NCBI GenBank assembly: GCA_920105805.1
Contig: CAKKTI010000316.1
Location: 1-25,640, forward strand
DNA: 25,640 bases
Source of the DNA: Condylostoma magnum
Lineage: Eukaryota > Ciliophora > Heterotrichea > Heterotrichida > Condylostomatidae
Reading direction: 5' to 3'
Under the pieces are notes generated by a model, which had not been told where the DNA came from, searched no databases, and worked only from the letters and a program-made list of their open reading frames with translations. The position numbers and the translations under genes were made by a program. Positions 19,300 through 25,640 of this stretch are shown here, piece by piece; the stretch's first letter is position 1, and each line of letters opens with the position of its first letter.

Positions 19300-21237
19300 A
19301 TGGAGTAGTTTGTCAGCTTTATCATACAAAATCTATCCCAAGGCTAGAACTGTAAGTAGCTATGAAAGAATTTAGAGGTTTTTTCTGAATGGCCTGGTAA
19401 AGATCTTATAAAAGCTTAGTTGAATAAGAAAGTTTTCTCTTCATCAGATTTCAATCAGCTCATCCAGAATATATGCAATGATGAGCCAGTATAATAACTT
19501 AAAAAGATTACCCAAATTTATAAGTTATTAACTATAGAAAACTAAGAGCAGTTGATTTAGTTTTTAGAAGACTTTATAACTAGAAACCAATGAAATACTG
19601 AATTTTAGAAATACTTTAGTTAATTACCTAAATCACCTTCTATATAATAAAAATATGATGAAAATATAAGAAATTAATACAATTTAGACCAGTATGGAGA
19701 TAATTTAGGTTAAATAATGCATAGCATATCAAACTGAGATAAAGAAAACCAGTTTAGAGCTATTATGGAATGACTGGTAATCTCATTCTAAAATGATCAA
19801 AAAGTAGGATTCAAAAGGGCTCAAGAGTACATTATGCATCAATACAATTTCATGTAAGCATAAGGTAACAATTCGAATAATCAAACATATGAGATGAACT
19901 CAGTAATATAGCAAGTAGAAATATTAAAAAGAAATAATGAACTAGAAGAGTTATAAAACTATAGAACATCTATCATAAATTAATTTAACTAATAATTAAA
20001 GTTATTGGACTAATTAATTGAGTAAAATGCCATAGAAGTTCCACTGTAATTACTATAGTTGACGGACAGAAAACAAATAATTGTCGGAACACATGATGAC
20101 AAAGTAACTTCAGTATGTATTTCAACGAATGATGAATTCATTATATCTGGTAGTAAAGATAAAACTATTAGATTATGAGGAATAGAAGACCAATCCATAA
20201 ACAATATTATTGGAAGACATTATGACTGTGTTACTTCAGTATGTATTTCAAGAAACAACTAGTTTATTATATCTGGTAGTAAAGACAGAACTATTAGATT
20301 ATGAAAAATAGAAGACCAATCCATAGACAATATCATTGGAAGACATGATGATAGTGTAACTTCAGTTTGCATTTCAATGAATAATGAATTCATTATATCT
20401 GGAAGCAAAGATAAAAACATTAGGTTATGAGGAATAGAAGATCAATCCAGATAAGAAATCATCGGGGAACATGATGATAGTGTAACTTCAGTATGCATTT
20501 CAAGAAAGGATGAATTTGTTATTTCTGGTAGTAGAGATAATACTATTAGACTTTGAGGAATAAAAGACTAATCCAGAAAATAAATTATTGGATCACATGA
20601 TAATTGGGTTTGCCAGGTATAAATTTTGAGTAATGATACCTAAATTCTATCTTGTAGTAAAGATAAAACTATTCAATTATGAAAAATAAGTAATAGATCG
20701 AGAGTTAGATCAATTACAAATCATAACGATTATATAAGATCAGTGGCTCTTTCAAGGAATGAGAAATTTGTTGTATCTGGAGGTGAAGATAGAAACATTA
20801 TGTTATTTAGTATGTTAGATTATTAGAGAAAAGAAACAATAAGTATTCACGATAATAATGTAAGATCAGTATGCATTTCAAGGTAAAATAAATTCATTGT
20901 ATCTGGAAGTGATGATAAAACTGTAAGAGTTAGGAAGATAATAGTTTAGTTAGTTCAATAGATAAATTAATGTTAAAATTGCTATATTTAATTGAGAACA
21001 CTAATTCAACAAAAATGGAAAGTTACTAGTAATATTTATCAGTAATATCTTTTATTTACAATTATTATTTTGATTGCAGTTTCAATAGTATCAAATATTG
21101 CCATAAAGTATTTAACAATATTATATTTTAAATTACAATTTAATATAATTAATAGTTTTTATAATCCTAAGGCCAAAAAATCAAACTACAATATAATAAC
21201 AATATCTATTATAGAACTATTAAAAGGCTTTGAATAA
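19300..21237 (+). CDS. Seven-blade WD40 protein with C-terminal membrane span
   Basis: Residues 1-250 are helical and Gln-rich (FVSFIIQNLSQGQN, coiled coil QVEILKRNNELEELQ). Residues about 255-549 hold seven WD repeats of 42 residues, enough for one closed beta-propeller, each with HDDxVTSVCIS ... FIISGSKDKTIRLW. The Trp of blades 1-5 is TGA every time; blade 6 has Phe and blade 7 Arg. After the propeller comes a hydrophobic span (YLLFTIIILIAVSIVSNIAI) and a basic tail. WD propellers are protein-binding platforms; the partner here is unknown. The C-terminus is uncertain: TAG 20947-20949 would end the protein right after the propeller (549 aa), TAA 21235-21237 includes the span (645 aa), and TAA 21256-21258 is a further option. 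The next gene converges, ending at 21322. Confidence 0.8.
20104..20607 (+). repeat. Four 126-bp tandem units coding WD blades
   Basis: Units begin at 20104, 20230, 20356 and 20482 with nearly the same bases (gtaacttcagtatgtatttc), exactly 126 bp apart, and each carries one blade. The DNA-level likeness, including the TGA for Trp at the same place, points to fairly recent duplication of blades inside the gene. Blades 5-7 keep the period but have diverged. Confidence 0.85.
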
Positions 21238-21321
21238 TTAAAACTAAAAATCAGATAACACTTAATAATTGATAGAATCAACTTCAAGAATAATACAAAT
21301 TTACCAAAGAAAATAACTAAA

Positions 21322-24300
21322 CTAATCATCATCAATAAGCCCATGACCATTGAATAACCTTTTAATGTATTTCATGTAATATCTTTACTCCTTTTATTCT
21401 TCAAGAATAACATTTCTTGCATTGTTATATGGTTCCAAACTTTATCGTCCAGCAGCATATCTTAGTAAATGATCAATCAATACAGACTTTGGCATTACTA
21501 GCATAGCCACAGAACGCTTGAAAATGACGATGATAATAACACCTAAACTTAAGAATGCTATAACGCAAGCTATAATAAACTGTATTAAAGTCGCTTCATC
21601 CTCTAGATTCTACGATAAATACAATATAACAGCAAGGAATAAATTTAGCATAGCTATGGCTGATTGTATTAATCTTATCCTTTTATCATTATACGTTCTT
21701 ATGAAGAAACTTACCAAACATTGCACAAAAAGTAGTCCTATGCATATCAGTTATTAAGCCTCATACCCATAAATGAAAACTGAGGTAGCTAGAATGTAAA
21801 CCAGCTTGAAAATAACCTTTTCTAGTATAAAATGTTAAGTCATAAATAAGCTCCTTACATAAAATCTGAATCGATTATGATTCAAAATGCAATGAAGAGC
21901 TAATGGTACATATACAACAAGAGCACATGCACTAAATGAAAAATAAGCAATATACTCACCCTCCCAACAAGGGATATCACAGTCAGAATGCATATTTACC
22001 TCATCTTCCGCTGACCCTTCAAAGCAATAGAACGGGGTTAGTAATATTCTAACTGCAGGTATGAAAAGAATATTACACCCTAAAGGAAGAATACTCTCTC
22101 CAATTCTAGCTAATGGGTACAATTAGGGTATTCTTTTTGACATATATGTATAGCATAATAGGTAGAAGATTCCCCAAAGTATTGTTAGGGATGCTGCTGC
22201 GATAATTGCAACTCTATAAGTTGTACGAACAAAAGAGTAGTCTGGGCTGTATTAGAATCCAAAAGTTGCAATTGCTACGCTTAGATTTAAATAAATGTGG
22301 TTATATTTGAACCCAGCCGAAATATATTGAATAGTTTCAGCTAGCATTGCCAACAGTAGCAATAGATCCTACCATAAAAATAAAGCCTTTTGCTTTATAT
22401 CCTTGATTTACTTTTTAGTCGTCATAACATATATCACAATGGCTACAATAATTGAGATAACAATTAATATAGATATAAGTCCGAATGATAGATTCTACCC
22501 CTGTTCAACATCTCCTTCAGGCCTATGATAGCATTTATGAGATGTATCAATAACAGCAGATGGAACTTCTGTACTACCTGTGATCCAAACATGCTCAAAT
22601 TCTTCATTATATTAGAAAAGCCGGGCGTTAAATACAGAAAACTCAAAGAATAATCTTAGCATTAGCTCATCCCCATCATACATAACGCTATTAAACTTTA
22701 TACTTGGCTCATAGAGAGAGTTTTCCTACTACTGTATTCTTAATCTAGTTGTAGCTCCTTCAATAGGGATAGAGCTCATAATATCTCTTAGTATATAAGA
22801 ATTTTCATAGTCTAATCCTCTCATTAGTGCATGATCCAGACTCCTTACTAGCATAATCAACGCATCTGCCATAAGTGATTGATATGCAGGAGCGTCATTT
22901 AATTACTCCATCACAGCTTCTTTAACCCATTATCCTTCTTCTCCACTGTAATATTATCTAGTGACAGTTAAAGTTCCTTGATAATACTCTCTTAAGTACT
23001 CGTAACCTTATGGAACAAATGAAAGCTCACTAAAATCATCAGAAAAGAGATTAACAAACTTATTTTTGTACCCTCTTTGATAAAGTACGCTTGGTAGGTA
23101 GTAAAGTTGATTTGGTCTTATTAAATGGCAATGAATTCTAGATTAAGCATTTACGTAAGAGTCAATCACTTCTGGGTATTTTTCTTCATAATCTTCTGGT
23201 ACTTTAATATCTACGTAAGAGTAATCTACATCTTTGTTTTCAACTATTATACCATGTTTTTCTGTTATTTCGATTCTACTAGTAATTTGAGAAATTAATA
23301 TAGGATCTTAAAGAAGTACCATCATATTCCAATCGTACCTTGCCATAACTTTTGCAGTAAGATCTTATTTCTCAATTAAGTCTGGGTAAATCCCTGCATA
23401 TAAAGGATATTTACTCCTATCAGAATAATATCTATTACCATCAAAAGAGCACATCAATAAAACTTCAATTTCTAAATCGTCAAATACCTAGAAGAGAGTG
23501 TTGAAGCTATTAATCCACCAATTATAAACCCATGCTACTCCTAAGTCTCCACCTACACTCTAAATACAGTTGGTATAGGACTCATGTGTGCCAAAAAGCA
23601 CCCCGCATCCTTCAGGATACTGCATTTTTAACTCAAAGAATTCAAGGACATCTTTAGAGTTATTAAAGTGGTCAATTACTATTTCATAAGTGATTCCTAT
23701 ATTCTGAGATACTACATCTACCAGTCCATTAGGCTCATTTGGGTCTTTATTACCTGTTATTTTTATCTAGTACAGATCATTATTAGGGATTTCATAAGTA
23801 TTGCCTATAAAAACTATTTCTTGAGCTAACTCCATTTGGTTTTCTTCATATTTTCCCACTTTTTCCCATCCATTTTCTTTCAAGTTCCAAATATTGTAAC
23901 TGTCTTCTTATGTTGAGTCTTAGATTCATTTTACGAGCTCTGTTCTTATGCAATCTATAAAGATCTCATGACATGTTTCAGTAGAAATAATATCACTTAT
24001 CAGCTTATCAATAATTAAAAAGTGATCAAATCTTTCTGTTTTGAAAGAATTTCATGGAAAGCTAAGCTTCTACTGTATACAAATAGAGCCGATTTGATCT
24101 ATTCTTGCACAAGACTCGTTAACCATTAGAAAGAATTAACCCACCTTCTCTAGCTTTACCTTCTTTAGTTCTTCACTTAAACTTTCACATAGTAAAGTAT
24201 TAGCCAGGCAAATAACCTTCTTATAGCTTAAAGGCTTGATATATTTGTGTACATAGTGCCTTATATACTCTCCTTTTGACTCAGGTAGCAGATGAGCAGA

Positions 24301-24735
24301 TAGGACATCAAATCTATCACCAGTTGCATAATCTAAGACCTTCTGATGAATTTCTAAATTTGGTAAGGTTCCGTCAGTAAAAATGGCAATTTTCCCATCA
24401 ATATGGAAATGCTGTAAAATGGCTGTTACGGCATCCGACACCTTAGGAATTTTTGATTGGAAGTACACAATTTCTTCCCTCTATAGGAAAGAAGGGGATA
24501 ACTCTATGATGATTTTGTCTTGGGGGCCAATACTTCGCATGGCATTGTAGTATTTCAGGGGATTTGTTAGTGCCATGTAGTAAACTCGTAAATCGCTGAC
24601 AGGGTTGGTGATAAACTGGCTGTAAGTTAAACTCTGGACTTCTTCTTAGAACCTAGACAACAATAGATCTGCGTCATCCAATACAGCAAGGGACTATAGC
24701 CCGAGAGCTGTGAGAAGAGAGAAAAGAAGTACCAT
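21322..24735 (-). CDS. Receptor-like multipass protein with ligand-binding-like ectodomain, 1137 aa
   Basis: The N-terminus MVLLFSLLTALGLQSLAVLD is a signal peptide. The ectodomain (about residues 20-740) has features of the periplasmic-binding-type fold of class C GPCRs and ANF receptors. DVVSQNIGITYEIVIDHFNN and AYQSLMADALIMLVRSLDHA match the late helices, followed by FNSVMYDGDELMLRLFFEF and a closing HVWITGST. Then come about nine or ten hydrophobic spans (first LSFGLISILIVISIIVAIVI, residues about 745-765; last ATLIQFIIACVIAFLSLGVI), more than the seven of a GPCR, so a channel-like or ciliate-specific receptor is as likely. The tail is charged and ends GHGLIDDD before TAG 21324-21322. The start lies 99 bases from the divergent gene on the right. 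Trp by TGA occurs in LSFPWNS and LVKWIQ. Domain assignment is by pattern only. Confidence 0.75.
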
Positions 24736-24834
24736 TTTAAGTTAATTGGTTAAGCTGAGAAGAAAACATTTATTTGCCCAAAGGTAACGTAGAGGTTGCT
24801 AATTTTACAACTAGCTAGCTTCCATGCTAAGTTT

Positions 24835-25640
24835 ATGAGTGTATAACTTTTCTAGGCTTATTGTTTGATTGTTCTTAAATTAGTGTCTTTTGTCTACTCA
24901 CTTATAAACAGTAGATTAAGAGACTTATTGTTTTTCTATAATCATTATTTTATTTACAATTGCATAACTTCATAACTTGTAAAAAGTAGCTTTATTCTAA
25001 ATTTTACTTATTTAAACCTAGTATTTGTAATTTATCCTTATAGCCTATATTTCTTCTTAAGGTTAGGCTTCTAAAGCTAATTTTATTCAATAGACTTGTT
25101 TAAAATTATCCTTTGTATTATATTGTCCCTTTCGAGCTCAGTACTGCTCATTGTAACAATATTAATCATTGTATGTAGTTCTAATCCCCTTTTGAATAAA
25201 TCTTCCTTTTCTTTAATAATTGCCATGCATATCTCAAGGGCTACTCAATCTATTTGGAAATTTTTAGCTATTGGCTTAATTCATTACCTCTTCTACATGT
25301 TATAATATTTCTTATACTGAAAATATCAATGCGTCTTTGATTGTACTAGCCTAAAATAGAGAGTTTTAAGTTATAAGAGGGCTATGTAATAATTCATCTT
25401 TCATACAACAGTCCAAAGCTGAGGCTTATTGAATTATTCCTCTAAAATCAAGTGATTTTTTATATCTACCTTTTGTTAAATATTAGATAAAAAGCAGATT
25501 ATAATTAAGACCTTAATTATAAAAGTAAATTGATTTAGAAGAGCTATATTATTAAAATATGAGCTAATGTAGAGAAAGCACGAGTAATTTTGCATAAAGA
25601 TAAAAGAATGCAAAATTACCTTCAAGTGCAATTTGATTGA
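24835..25640 (+). CDS. Probable multipass membrane protein, 5' part only
   Basis: From ATG 24835 one frame runs to the right edge. Its middle (25096-25300) is strongly hydrophobic: IILCIILSLSSSVLLIVTIL, then PLLNKSSFSLIIAMHISRAT and FLAIGLIHYLF. The order of helix, short polar loop with PLLNKSSFSLIIAMHIS, helix recalls TM1-TM2 of cAMP-receptor/secretin-like 7TM proteins, but the match is loose. The first 80 residues are Tyr/Phe-rich without a clear signal peptide. Past 25310 the translation looks less protein-like, so the gene may end or contain an intron there. Because stop triplets are readable, an open frame alone is weak evidence. Confidence 0.35.
25584..25619. repeat. Perfect 12-bp inverted repeat (stem-loop)
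   Basis: GTAATTTTGCAT at 25584-25595 is followed, after a 12-base loop, by its exact reverse complement ATGCAAAATTAC at 25608-25619. As DNA or RNA it would form a firm hairpin. It may be a 3'-end or regulatory element at the edge of the last gene; nothing in the window says which. Confidence 0.6.

Noticed and set aside
20104-20980. Satellite or CRISPR-like array
   Set aside because: The 126-bp period equals 42 codons and each unit codes a WD blade; there are no spacers or palindromic repeats.
21835-24468. Three separate minus-strand proteins of 60-110 residues
   Set aside because: They are pieces of the single 1137-aa receptor-like gene, split only if UAR and UGA are read as stops.
25096-25305. 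A 69-residue protein starting at TTG 25096
   Set aside because: The frame is continuous with an upstream ATG at 24835, and TTG starts are not expected in a ciliate nucleus.
1-25640. The many in-frame TAA, TAG and TGA taken as signs of pseudogenes
   Set aside because: The triplets sit at conserved Gln and Trp positions in intact families (kinesin P-loop, WD blades, DEAD-box), so they are sense codons.
1-25640. Karyorelict-type code with UGA as the only stop
   Set aside because: DHH1, RING, kinesin and RPF2 end at family-appropriate points with UAR and no TGA in reach without running through the neighbour.

Overview
The window reads as macronuclear DNA of a ciliate, most like a heterotrich with a Condylostoma-type nuclear code (NCBI table 28). 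It is AT-rich and very gene-dense. Nearly every gene is full of in-frame TAA, TAG and TGA. Conserved families show what these codons mean. TAA/TAG stand where glutamine is invariant, as in the kinesin P-loop GQTGSGKT. TGA stands at the tryptophan of WD repeats in five consecutive blades. The same TAA/TAG triplets also end genes, because kinesin, DHH1, RPF2, the RING protein and the two large membrane proteins have no other stop at the expected C-terminus. TGA as a terminator is possible but not proved here.

Layout, left to right: a CH-domain-like gene running off the left edge (-); a sparse gap with a 57-codon reading frame (-); an S1B-like serine protease and a tiny ORF (+); a long coiled-coil/zinc protein with CHORD-like and CCHC motifs (+); a GC-rich island of unsettled nature; two small genes and a membrane-anchored J-domain protein (-); a long coiled-coil protein directly followed by RPF2 (+); a kinesin (-); the DDX6/DHH1 helicase (+); a RING protein (-); a 1482-aa Cys-rich multipass membrane protein (-); an aldo-keto reductase of the Kv-beta type (+); a seven-blade WD40 protein (+); an 1137-aa receptor-like membrane protein with a ligand-binding-like ectodomain (-); and a probable 7TM fragment off the right edge (+).

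The genes are mixed housekeeping and ciliate-specific ones: ribosome assembly (RPF2), mRNA decay (DHH1), motility (kinesin), chaperoning (J protein) and surface sensing. They form no operon or pathway. Spacers are often under 150 bp and sometimes under 12 bp. No frame-shifting intron was needed to read any large gene. I see no rRNA or tRNA gene, transposon, viral relic or CRISPR array.

The most notable features are the dual use of stop triplets as sense and stop, the lack of UAR-glutamine codons just before real stops, a coiled-coil gene and RPF2 in one continuous frame separated only by TAA codons, and GC skew that flips inside single genes.
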